Shown piece by piece: positions 11,834 to 22,222 of a stretch of 64,000 nt of DNA (the first letter of the stretch is position 1; every line of letters starts with the position of its first letter). Source of the stretch: Aspidiotus rigidus (lineage: Eukaryota; Arthropoda; Insecta; Hemiptera; Diaspididae); assembly GCA_035079385.1 (NCBI GenBank), contig JAVHKY010000063.1, positions 1,674,001 to 1,738,000 on the forward strand, read 5' to 3'. Under the pieces are notes generated by a model. It had not been told where the DNA came from. It searched no databases and was given only the letters and a program-made list of their open reading frames with translations. A program made the translations under genes and the position numbers.

Positions 11834-14595
11834 GAGTTCTGCCTCAAAGTGTGAATCCGGCACTGGGTACCAGACGCAAGATTCCTAATACTCGAAAATT
11901 ATCAACTTTTTTTCTGAAATGAAAAAGATCATACCGCATGCTCCTTTACAAATCGCAAAGCAGTACATATTTATGAAAATTGTGTAGAAGATCAATGGAA
12001 ACATTATTCCTTCACCATAAATATAACTTTTTTTGCTTATTGTTTGACCATGTTTCACATGCCACAAGTTGATTATTTTCCAAGGGTGTCTAGCTTTGCT
12101 AATTCTAGGATTAGTCAGTATAGGCTAATATGTAGAATTAAACAGGAAATAAGAATACATTATACATCAATCATACTCTTTGAAGAAAAGCAAGATAATT
12201 ACGAGAGAGAAATTTTAGTGCAGTTCTGCAATCGAAAGGAAGGGGTAAGGTAAGCTGAATTTTTCATATGTCCTTTCGTTTACCTGAAGAAAAAAACAAG
12301 AAAAAACGAAAAAAAAGGGGTATTTCTTCTAGCAACACTTCTGGATAGAGATTCATATACTGGAAAAATGGTATTTTCTTTCTGTTTGTAGAAATTTTTA
12401 GTCGCAATTATGTAAGAAAAAAAAAGTCACTCGGTTTCTGCCGCACGCTGGCTGTAGCAGGATTTTTAATATTTATATTGATTATTCATGAATCGAAACG
12501 AATTAATCGGCTATTACTGTAGTCCAACTACATTCTGACAAGACTGCGTTAGGTTATCTCATGATCTTTCTTTGAAAGAACAACATTGATTGCACTCGTA
12601 ATTTCTTACTTATGGCGGCAAAAACTAATTTGTGAGAATTGAGGAAAAAAAGAAAAGAAGGGGGGAAAAAATACTTGAATTATGAATATAATTGCATCGC
12701 GAAATTCATTTGTTTATTTCGGAAGACTCGTAATGCATTCATAGCAGTTCGATTATAATATCTAAAAGAATTAAAATATGTTTCCGTAGGCGTTTTTTTG
12801 ATTTTTGAACGTTACAGAAATTGAAAAATAATTTTATAAATGAGCGTAACAACTTTTACATACAACTTTGAGACATATCTCATGATAGATATTTGAAGGT
12901 TCTGCGTCTGATATCCCGTGTCCTTGTTTTCTCTTATTTCTGAATCATTCCTCTCCACTCATTATTCCACATTCAAATGTCATATACGAACTCGTTACTT
13001 TTCAAATTATTCGTTTTTCTTGGAAGCATCGCAATTTTTTTCCCCTTCATCAGATATAGGTACTTATTTTTCAGTGTACGAATACATTCACCACTAGAGG
13101 CAAGAAAAGATTACATCTAATTTGCCGCGATGATGTACGAATAGTGTATTATATCAAATTTTCTGCACAGAAATTTATGTTCTAATTGAAACGGCTAAGA
13201 ATAGTTGACCGATTCTGGAGAAGGATTGGACGGGATACATTTTGAAAAATAACGCCTATCATAATATCATTTGATTTTGTCTGAAAATATTTTTTATCTC
13301 GGTGATTTTTTTTTTTTTTTTATCGTGTTATGAAAAAGAATAACTTATTATTTTTTTCATATCGAAATTGTAGGTTTTAAAATTGAAAACTTCCTCCTTA
13401 ATAATATAAAGCTGTCAAAGTTTCAGCTGCTTCCAAGTTATACATTTTTTCGTTTAGTGCTTAATTTCTTAATGAAAATAATATCTTCAGCTTCGCATAA
13501 GACGTTGTGAGAGATAGAATATTGATTGTAAAATTGCTAAAAAAAAACAAATTTGAAATAAACTTGTCGAAGGCATGACATATACATAAACCACGATAAG
13601 AAGGAGACTAAGAAAAATAGGAAATCTTTTTCGGCGTGATAAAAAAATATGAAATGAGCGACAAAATCAGTGCGGCAAAAATATTGAAATAAAAGACAAT
13701 TTTAACAATGAATCGCGCCACATATAGCAGGCGGTCATCATAAATTAGTAAGCAAAATATTTTTTACAATAAAGCGACAGGTACCGTATGTTTCATGTAA
13801 GTGCTTACTCTTTGAGGAAGGTAAAAAAATAAATTATCTAAAAAGAAAGGAATCTAAAAAGAAATTTATTAATTCGAATAATTTAATTTACAACCGTACA
13901 AAACGAAACACCTACCGAAGTAACTACATAGTAGAAACCGAACAGGAAAACGAAAACGCGAGAAGGAGGGAAGGAAGAAGATGACGGAATCATGGTGATT
14001 CATGACTATAGAGCAATAAACCTTTTCGATAAACTCATCTTCTGGAATAAACTGGTCGCCGAGAAGTTTAACTTTAATATCATATCTGTGGCGCACGATT
14101 TCAATATTTTCAAGGGCAATACGTTTTCTATAAGAATTCTCATTATGAAGCAGGTAATAGAACCCTCTTTGAACTTATGGTTTTGTGATATAAGGTGGTC
14201 AGCAAAAGCAGACTTATTACAGTCCCAGCACGCCGCTTTGCAAAAAATAGTATAATATTAGGTACCGGTACCCAAAAGAGGAAATGAACAATAGAAATAG
14301 ATAAGAAACACAAGCGTTAATGATGTCCAACAATATTTTTAAGAGGAGAACGTTTAAATTTAATATTGCGCAATAAGAATATGAAGTCAGCAACAAGAAA
14401 ATGAATAAAATATTGGTAAAATGATTACGCAATAAGATAGTAAGTTGACACGTTTAAATAATTTTTTTCCCATATCAGCAGCTGCATTAAAAAAAAAAAA
14501 AAAGTGAATATCAAAATTTGCTAAGAGGAACTGTACACAGCGCAATAAAACATTGTAGATTGATTTAAAAAAATTATATATCAAGATCCCACCAA
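11834..14595. other. anonymous AT-rich DNA
   Basis: No gene is recognised. The word GCGCAATAA or a one-base variant recurs at about 14369, 14430 and 14539, close to the SWIM exon that follows. Poly-T tracts lie near 13307-13321. Confidence 0.4.
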
Positions 14596-14827
14596 CTACC
14601 CAGTACCCCATATACTTTTTACTGCAGAAGCAACACGCGCTTCGCTTGGGAAGGACGCTTCCTCTTCCTTTTCCGCCCAAACGAGTTTCGCTGCCTCGGG
14701 TATGGAGACAGATTTCTGACGAATTTGTAAACCCAGAATATGTTTGCAAAAAAAGTGCTTCGTGAATGAAGGGCACGGATACGACGATTTTTCCTCTACA
14801 TCGTCGGGTACTGTTATGATCCAGAGC
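14596..14827 (-). pseudogene. MULE-SWIM transposase terminal exon fragment
   Basis: On the minus strand a polypyrimidine tract and CAG acceptor (14828-14830) precede a frame of 76 codons that ends at TAG (14596-14598). It contains YPCPSFTKHFFCKHILGL, a SWIM-like finger, followed by RQKSVSIPEAAKLV, which aligns with CSCPSFQKWRNCKHLLGM and the AAAK segment of the transposase at 10201-11088. It reads like a terminal exon or a 5'-truncated relic. The residue expected to be the first SWIM cysteine is tyrosine, so the finger is probably damaged. No upstream exon was found. It could also be a domesticated SWIM protein, but nothing supports that. Confidence 0.6.
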
Positions 14828-15090
14828 CTGAAATAAATTTGTTTGAATTCATCAAAATTATTAAATCGGTAGATGAAAGAATATGTATTCGTTTCGAAGC
14901 TTCATGACACCGACTGATAAGAATACCCGTGAGAATCGTGTGGGCCTACATGCACTTGTTGCACCTCAAGTCATTCATGTTCAGGATGGTACATAAGCTA
15001 TTGTTTGTACAGGAAACATTATCGTTCAGTTTGAAATAATTATCATGAGCCTAATTACTATTGAAGTTGAAAAGGGTTTTTCAATTGTAC
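14828..15090. other. no feature recognised
   Basis: This is the region upstream of the SWIM exon on the minus strand. No exon or inverted end could be matched here. Confidence 0.35.
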
Positions 15091-15180
15091 AAATCTACTT
15101 TATTAGTTGCTTTTACAAGAGTACTTTCGGGTGTTATCCCATCATCAGTTCCTCACTTTTCGAGCTAGAAAAGTAGGTAA
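15091..15180 (-). ncRNA. hammerhead-ribozyme-like motif (site D)
   Basis: On the minus strand CTGATGA (15142-15148) matches the hammerhead consensus exactly. It is followed by T, a GGG/CCC stem II with loop ATAACA, and GAAA (15125-15128). CTACTTT and AAAGTAG at 15095-15101 and 15170-15176 can pair as a closing helix. Stem III and the cleavage site are not obvious. Confidence 0.35.
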
Positions 15181-15790
15181 AAATAAAAAGAGCTCTACAA
15201 TCATCTTTTCCTATACATTATTCTCAGCCTAGTATTAGTCTAGTATACTGTATGGGCTGAGTGGTTCAATTCTTCCAAAGGAGGACCCACTACAAATCTG
15301 ACTCCCTTCAAATCCAATACATTTTTTTTTTTTCTAAATAATCTACGTCAAAAGACGATTCCAAAAATATATACCCGAGTAAACCATTTTTTCGCTGAGA
15401 AATCGTCGACAAAAAATTGCGCGTGAACGCCATTTTAGTAGTGTTTTTCCTATACTCTTCTTAATTTTTATGTTAACACGCAGAGCCAAGCGCGAGCGTG
15501 CACCGTGCGCAGTGTTGCCAGAATACAGCATAGGCTGCTTGTACATAATTATGAACTCTAATTTGAAGTTGAAGAGGTACAGGTTGGAAAAATTACACTT
15601 CATAGAGCGGAGCTTGGAGGAGTGCCCTTAAGATAGTGAACAGCGAGTGAAGGAGACAAAGCGGTTTTGGGTTTTGTCAGACTGTGATCCTGTTCCTAGT
15701 TACCTTACAGGACTCCTTCCCTATATCATATTGCATACTTGTTTGCCCGGTTCTTATCCTGATGGTACTTGACTTACATTGGTCTAATGG
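15181..15790. other. anonymous DNA with a CTAGTATAC-type word
   Basis: No gene is recognised. At 15225-15265 a stretch with CTAGTATTAGTCTAGTATAC resembles the array at 40255-40615 and a stretch near 32010-32055. Confidence 0.4.
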
Positions 15791-15958
15791 CAGGGGAATA
15801 TACTCTGTTCACATTGAGAAAGGATAGAAAGTACCTAGTACCCCGAGAACGGAACGGTAGATTGAAATTACCTGAAGCGTTCTGTTCTCACTACTTTCTA
15901 TCCTTTCTTAACGTGAACGGAGTATAGATGTACTATTATTGCATATTCAATTCCCCTG
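15791..15958. mobile_element. CAGGGG-ended foldback MITE
   Basis: The ends are CAGGGGAAT (15791) and ATTCCCCTG (to 15958). Inside, TATACTCTGTTCAC..GAAAGGATAGAAAGTA on the left pairs with TACTTTCTATCC..GTGAACGGAGTATA on the right (about 50 bases). The right arm carries an extra ~25 bases. CAGGG-type ends suggest hAT or a related DNA transposon. The flanks (CTAATGG and CTATGGG) are only a poor target duplication. Confidence 0.6.
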
Positions 15959-16003
15959 CTATGGGTTGTTTCAAATTATGGCGTCACGCTGTGTTTATAT
16001 TTT

Positions 16004-16307
16004 CAATTTGGTCGGAAGTTTCATCCAGATTCTCATGGAGCAGAACTACTTTTGGATGTGTCGCTCCAAAACTGAGCATTTTTATGAAAAACTGAAGAGA
16101 ATAAATCTCTCGTAATTTCCTATCATTTGAAATCGACTCCAGGATTTTTTTCAAAAATTTGGAGCCATTCAATAGGAAATTGAAAGAGGTTTAAATTTTA
16201 TTCTCTTCTTTTCTTCATAAAAACACTTAGTTTCGGACCAATTCATCACAAAGTGGTTCTGCTGGTTCCGCTCCATAAGAGCCTGTATACAATATCCGAC
16301 CAAGTTG
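16004..16307. repeat. imperfect foldback built from Helitron-like sequence
   Basis: CAATTTGGTCGG at 16004 pairs with CCGACCAAGTTG ending at 16307, and inward pairing continues imperfectly for roughly 150 bases on each side. The inner part (about 16080-16165, TTTTTATGAAAAACTGAAG and GTAATTTCCT words) resembles the interior of the Helitrons in this window. It may be two opposed Helitron fragments or a foldback that captured one. Confidence 0.55.
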
Positions 16308-16799
16308 GAAGTAAATAAAAAATTTGCTGCGTAGACAAAAATGGTCTCAGAAATGGAGAACTTACTAGACGATTGGTTTTCCGTCGGTCAATTTACCAAG
16401 AATGAAGATGTACCGTAATATTTTAGGTGTACAGAAAAGTTCTAACACAACCTTAAATCATCAATCGAGTTCCCATAGGTGGATAGAAAAATGCCATTTA
16501 AAACAATTTTAATGCTGATCTCAGGCGTTTAAGGATAAAAAAAAGAAGATGAAGAAAAAAAAATTCTGCCGTGTTGTAAAATCGAGAACTTAACTCTGTG
16601 TTGAGTTCTCTACTCCCTTATATCTACAGCGTGTGAAGTAATATCCCCCTGCACTGAACAAAGATAAGACAAAAAATTAAATAAACAGAAAAAATACGAG
16701 ATTTGACGGCAAACGTATATTTTCTATATACATTTATTGATTACTTGTGGCTTATTTCGTTCATATTGGTCCACCGCAAATTTACCTTCTATAGAATTA
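16308..16799. other. anonymous AT-rich DNA
   Basis: Nothing is recognised in this stretch. Poly-A rich sequence lies near 16540-16562. Confidence 0.4.
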
Positions 16800-17756
16800 C
16801 TAGCGGTTGGCGACGCGCCTCCGGCGCGCCTGACCGCTAGCTGTGTGTTGAGTAGATATCTGTGTTTTATAGGTATCTGTATCTTGTAGGTATGTGTATT
16901 TTGTAGGTATCTTGGAATTCAGATGAATTTTTAAAAAAGAAACAGTGGAAAGAGTTTTGCAAAATTCACAACTATTCAGTTCAAAAATAAGAAAATAGAC
17001 ACCAAAAACTGCGACTGTACTTATAAAAATATATCAAAGTTCCGAGTCGCACAAAAATAAAATCACCAAATTAAATTTTTTACACACTAATTCACTTGAG
17101 AGCTGACTTAACGCGTGAAGCCTGTATCGCAGCAGAATACAGACAAATCCATTGACATTTTGCCAGTCCCTAAGAAAACACACGGACAACAGGTAAAAAA
17201 AAGGGTCATTTCCGCTAGCCCATACGCAGTGCGCACCGTGTCTAGACATTGGTTCTTGTATGAGATACCGGATGTAAAATCCTTTATGTAGGTGTTTTTA
17301 AAACTGTGAATAAAATAACTTACTGTACTTAGTATGGAAGTACAGCGAATACTGTAGTCACAAAATTTCCTCCTAAAAATCTGGAACCGGGCTCATTCGA
17401 AAGGAAATTACAGGGGCTACAATTTTTGTTCTCTTCAATTTTTCATAAAAATGAGTTATACTCGAGTTATCACAATAATTCAATTTTCAAAACTGCGCCA
17501 CTCAACGCGCATAGGTCTAACATACAGCGCAAAGCAGTTTCAGTACTCGATAATGCCCGTTTTTCCTAATTTTGTCGCCCCCCACTCCACCTTCAGGGAG
17601 TCAAAACATCGAAATGTATTTAAGAACCTGACACAGAAAAAACAAAATTTTTCAAAAAAAATTCCAGGTCGATAGGTGAAGGCGTTCGAAAGTTATGGAC
17701 GAACATACATACAGATATACATACAGACAGACAAACATTCTACTTTATATATTAGA
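16800..17756 (-). mobile_element. non-autonomous Helitron, copy 2
   Basis: This is an inverted copy of the element at 7109-8061, nearly identical throughout. On the minus strand it begins TCTAAT (17756 downward) and ends CTAG at 16800-16803, flanked by A and T. It has the same GC-rich hairpin (16801-16840). It carries AATAAAATAACTTA near 17309, also present in copy 3 but missing from copy 1. Confidence 0.85.
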
Positions 17757-18555
17757 TTGTAGATACAGACCAGTGTCAGAAACCAGAAACTTTAGATAGG
17801 AGATTGATGAAAAAATATTCTCAAATTGTTGTTACCTTGTGGCCGATTTTGCTGACAACCGTCTCGAACGGGGGGGGGGGGGTTGTGTGGAGCAAAAATA
17901 TGTAATTTCAATTTAGAACTTGGTCTAATTTCTATTGAGGAAGTCTGAGTATTTTATATTAAATAAAAAATAGAGAGGATGAATTCATAATGAATAATAA
18001 ATGATTTCAATTTACCCTCTTCTGATTCTATCAAAACTTTTTCTGTATGCACTCTTTCGTTCTAAGTATAATTATCTTCTTATTTGTAATTGTTGGATCC
18101 TTACCCAATTTATATAAACATGTATAATTACAACCATTGAATTGCACGCATTCGGCAACCCTGAAGCTAATTGCGCGCAGTTAGCAAAATGATTGTTGCT
18201 GAGTGCACGTTTTCTGCAAATGTTCTCATCCGGTAGTTGCATACATGAGATTTCATATTCATCTTTAGCAGTGCTTCTATGAACTGCTGTACCTAACTCA
18301 AAAAATTATCTCCGTTTACCGACGCAACATTTTCCCTAAAATAATTTTTCCAAAAATAAGTAGTTCGTTGTAATTTTCAGATCCTAAATTTCTCGAAGAA
18401 CGATTTTCTTAACACATGAAGGTAAACTACCGAAGATCTTTAATCTATACATCTATTGAGAACAGAAAAATTAATTTTAGCTCGCCAATAGTTATTCGAA
18501 TACAATAATATATTTTATTCTTCAAATATTTAAAATTATAAAAGATTTAATACAA
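17757..18555. other. anonymous DNA with a poly-G tract
   Basis: No gene is recognised. An uninterrupted run of 13 G lies at 17870-17882. Confidence 0.45.
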
Positions 18556-18936
18556 ACAAAATTGGCTCTAGTTCTCACTAAATCTTTTTTTGTAGGCCGA
18601 CGTTTCAATCCATCGCGGATCATTATCAAGGCACAACTAAAATATGTGTAGGTACAGAAAATACAAAGAAAAATACTTGGAGAATGAACATAGACCGAAC
18701 ATGAAAAAACAAAACATAAAATTACAAGTTTGGAATGGCAGATTGGTTACAAATGAGGGACGTGTGTACATTAGACAAGTAATTATGAAAATCAATTTGA
18801 TAGCATTATCTTCTTCAATTATATTCATAACTTCTAACACTTTTCTCTTCTTATTATTATTTTCACGAATGACCCGCGATGGATTGAAACGTCGGCCTAC
18901 AATAGAAGATTTAGTGGAAACTAAAGCCAATTTCGT
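18556..18936. repeat. inverted repeat with GAAACGTCGG core (Penelope-like?)
   Basis: The left arm (18556-18624) pairs with the right arm (18867-18936), about 70 bases each. Each arm carries GATGGATTGAAACGTCGG preceded by an ATCC/GGAT stem II and a degenerate CTTGATAA in place of CTGATGA. The arrangement matches the hammerhead-like module of the other sites but has lost the consensus. The intervening 240 bases are anonymous. Confidence 0.5.
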
Positions 18937-19087
18937 TTTTATTAATTTGTAATGTCTTACGGATAAAAATTATTTTCATAAAAGATTTAGTTTTTCGAAA
19001 TAATATTCTTATGTGATTTTATCAATGGTTAGCGATCTTCACTAATATCTTCTCAGAAAAATACATCTTGGTAAAAAGGATTGAGAT

Positions 19088-19289
<202 letters not shown>

Positions 19290-20667
19290 AATATAAAAAG
19301 TTGTTAAGCTTCACTCTAGTCAGAGCCCTCAAATCTAAAATAATGTAATATGACGTGTAATCAGGTAGCGTATTTGAATTTCATTGATTTAACACTTTTT
19401 CAAAACATTCGGTTTCGTTAGCACTATCGAATTCGCCATAGCGATGCATTTTTCAAGTAGTTCATTGTTTTAAAAAGAAATGAACTGAATTTCTAAGGGA
19501 ACGCTGCGATCGTCGTACAAGACTTCGAAGAAAAACCTAATCGAAACATGACCATGACGGCTTACACTCTCCGAAGATAGGTACAGGAAAGGTACTTCCT
19601 TATTCCTCCGAGAAGCCGCTGGTTAGCAAAAATATGTTATTCGCGTGCTGCCATCTCTCTTAATTTCATGAAACTTCTCATCCTTTATATCGCCCATGTA
19701 TGAAAAGGAGGCGGGAATATTTCACAAGTAAGAAATGTAGTAGGTAGAGTAGACTCTAGTAGGTATATCTACCTACTATTTTCACGTCTTCGATCATAAT
19801 GTCAGTACCATCTTTCGAGCTATTAAACGAACCCTTCCTATTTCGATAGTGCGAAAAAATAAATTATTAGAACCATCATGATATTTTCTGTAGTAGTGAA
19901 ATAAAACGTAGCCTTTTTTTTTCCTTCCGCTGAAAAATAAACCACCACGAATAAATTCAACTTTTCTGTTCAAAATTGTTTATCCACCGAATAAACCCTT
20001 CTTTTTTTTCTTTCTCTTCAACAGTGTTCGCGCAAGATTACGTTATTTTTCAAATTTAATCCTTTCGTACCGATCATCTACCCCGCATTATTTAGTCGAA
20101 TAAGTGATTCTTCAGCATTAATGACACGAGATGGCGAATGAATGTATAGTCTATTCAAAACAAAGCAACTACCGGTACCATGATAATTTTTGCCAAATGA
20201 TGCGCCAAATTTGTTCGCATACTTCGATCTCATCAAAACGAAAATTCTTTGATGGATTTTTGCGACGAGTGGGATTTCTGCTAATAACTTACTCTTTAGT
20301 TATAGGTAATAGATCTTCGCGGAAAAATTCGTTGGAATACTGCGGTGAATTTGAGCTTGTATATGACTACCTCATTACTATTATTTTGTTTTGGATGTGG
20401 TTACTCATTTGAATTAATACGATTTACCACAAAAATTTCTTTTTCAAGAAACACAAAGGTTTTTGACTATTTGGTCGTTGATGACAAGTGTAAACGTAAA
20501 TAAAAGGTTATTAAAGGAGGGGGGTAGTAAGTATTGTGTCTTTCGATAAAAGGTTATGTTCCTGTACAAAAAGTTTTTTGCGATAAATTCTATCATTTCA
20601 AATACTACTATTTGACTATTCTTATATGAAGCGTGCGAATTTTTCTCGCATTTACGTCGAAAAGAGG
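19290..20667. other. anonymous AT-rich DNA
   Basis: No gene or repeat is recognised. The longest open frame (20131-20412) has no familiar motif. Confidence 0.4.
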
Positions 20668-22222
20668 GTACGCGACTGACGTGAAATTCCCAATGTTAAC
20701 CGTCACATTCGCGTGTATATGTTACGGTAAATGACGTGAAACCAAAAATTAACGTGATTGACCGGCGAATAACTGTTATTAGCCAACAATCTTATTGTTA
20801 ACGTGAATGACCTGGGTCTCGTTGAGTGAACGACGTAAGTAGCCGGCGTTTCACGTGGTTTCTAAATTGAGGTGGCGAATAACGTAAGAAATAATCTTTT
20901 TCGGCTGTTATCGTTATCTTCCAACCAGTTGTGGTGCATGTTGCATTTGCCCAGGTCATAATTCTGTTTGAACGGACCCTCCTTAACCTTCCCGCGATGT
21001 CCTACTGAACTTCATTCTTTACCGTCGCCCCGTTCTCTTTTCCGCAATTTTGGCATATGCATTTAACGGTCATGCTAGTCGGTCTCAAAATACCCAGTTC
21101 GGCACCTCCTTTCTAGCTCGCGACGGGATAGCGAGCGTGAACCTGCTTATTTTAAACAAGGGGCCACTCTTGGGCCTGAACGTGCCCCAAAGAGAGTTCT
21201 GCGGACTCTCTTCTTCGACATAGCCTGGCTGCCGGCAGCAGCTTGCTATTTCCCTCGTGAGCTTCATGAGTTTGAGAGGGCAATAGACTTCCCGGCTTGC
21301 AAACCATTGGGAGCAGGGTTAGGTGCTGCCGTTTCGCAAGCCGTTTCGTCACCGTTCGTCGATGAGCCCATAGGCTCCAGACTGACGGTACCCCCCCCCC
21401 CCAGACTGCGAGGAAGTACGGCTGCCCGTGTCTTTTCCTTTTTTTTTTTTTTAGGCAATTTCACTTTAGCATCATTTTCTGTTGCCCGCTTCTTTGTCGT
21501 AATGTTATTGACAGCGTCCGATCCCGTGCGGGTCCCTAGCCTCGCCCCTATTTCCCGAGGGCTCTCAGGAGATGACAAGTAATCCCTGTTCCCGGGCCTT
21601 CTTAGCGTCCACGCCGGCCGAAGCCGGTGTGTCGCCGCGTTTCCGATGACGCTGATTCTGTGTCATGACCGCCGACAAGCCCGACTCAGAATCCGAAGAC
21701 CCCGCATCGCTCCCGCTGACAGCTGACCCGTTAGCAGCGACCCCGGAAACGGATAAATTCCCCGGCGAACCCGGGAGAGCCAAAGTCGTGGTGTACCCAC
21801 CTCAGAAAAAAGTATATTAGTCAATTAAAAGGAAACGACCCGCTTTCGGTACTTAACACGTCGTTATAGCGGGGAGCCTTCAAAGAGGGCCCTGTTCGAA
21901 CAAGCGATCACAATACCGTTTTCAGTCAATTTTCCGCCGCGCAGGGGCTGCTAGGGCAAAACCACCGTGGCTAGTTCCCTTGACTCAAAGCGAGCTCAGG
22001 GCCAAAGGAAGCTAACCGGAAAAACCTAACTCTTTACACGTTGGAGCTCATGAAATGAGGAAGATACCTCATTTTACAAGAATAACCAAGCTTTTCATAA
22101 ATTAACGTTAATTGCTGGTATTTAACGTGAAATCGTACGTCCCTACCTTATTGGTGGTGAATAACGTTACTGCACGGTTAATCACGTTAATTCCATTATC
22201 ACGTCACTTACTGTAACATATA
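20668..22222. mobile_element. iterated-TIR element with GC-rich cargo
   Basis: The left side (about 20668-20885) and, in inverted orientation, the right side (about 22080-22222) are arrays of a degenerate TTAACGTGAATGACC unit. The clearest match is TATATGTTACGGTAAATGACGTGA against TATATGTTACAGTAAGTGACGTGA, quoted here only to show the paired ends at 20716 and 22222. Between them lies about 1.1 kb that is much richer in GC than the surroundings. The architecture copies the MULEs at 9.9, 33.9, 44.8 and 54.0 kb, but no transposase is visible, so a Pack-MULE-like capture is the working view. No 9-base target duplication was found and the outer left boundary is uncertain. Confidence 0.6.
20930..22060 (-). 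pseudogene. GC-rich cargo with Ser/Gly/Lys-rich broken frames
   Basis: On the minus strand two overlapping open frames (21565-21783, then 21264-21578) encode low-complexity sequence: a Ser/Gly/Asp-rich segment (SGSDAGSSDSESG), then KRGDTPASAGVDAKKAR, then a lysine run (KLPKKKKKEKTR). They lie in different frames and seem to be one disrupted reading frame. The upstream 22060-21800 stretch would be a leader. The composition recalls the N-terminal gag-like ORF1 of R1-type non-LTR retrotransposons, but no zinc knuckle or reverse transcriptase follows, so this is weak. Captured host sequence is an equal possibility. A C11-12 run (near 21391) and an A12 run lie inside. Confidence 0.35.

Noticed and set aside
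14387..14776. 129-codon minus-strand frame
   Set aside because: It is out of frame with the SWIM exon that the same DNA clearly encodes and ends in low-complexity sequence.
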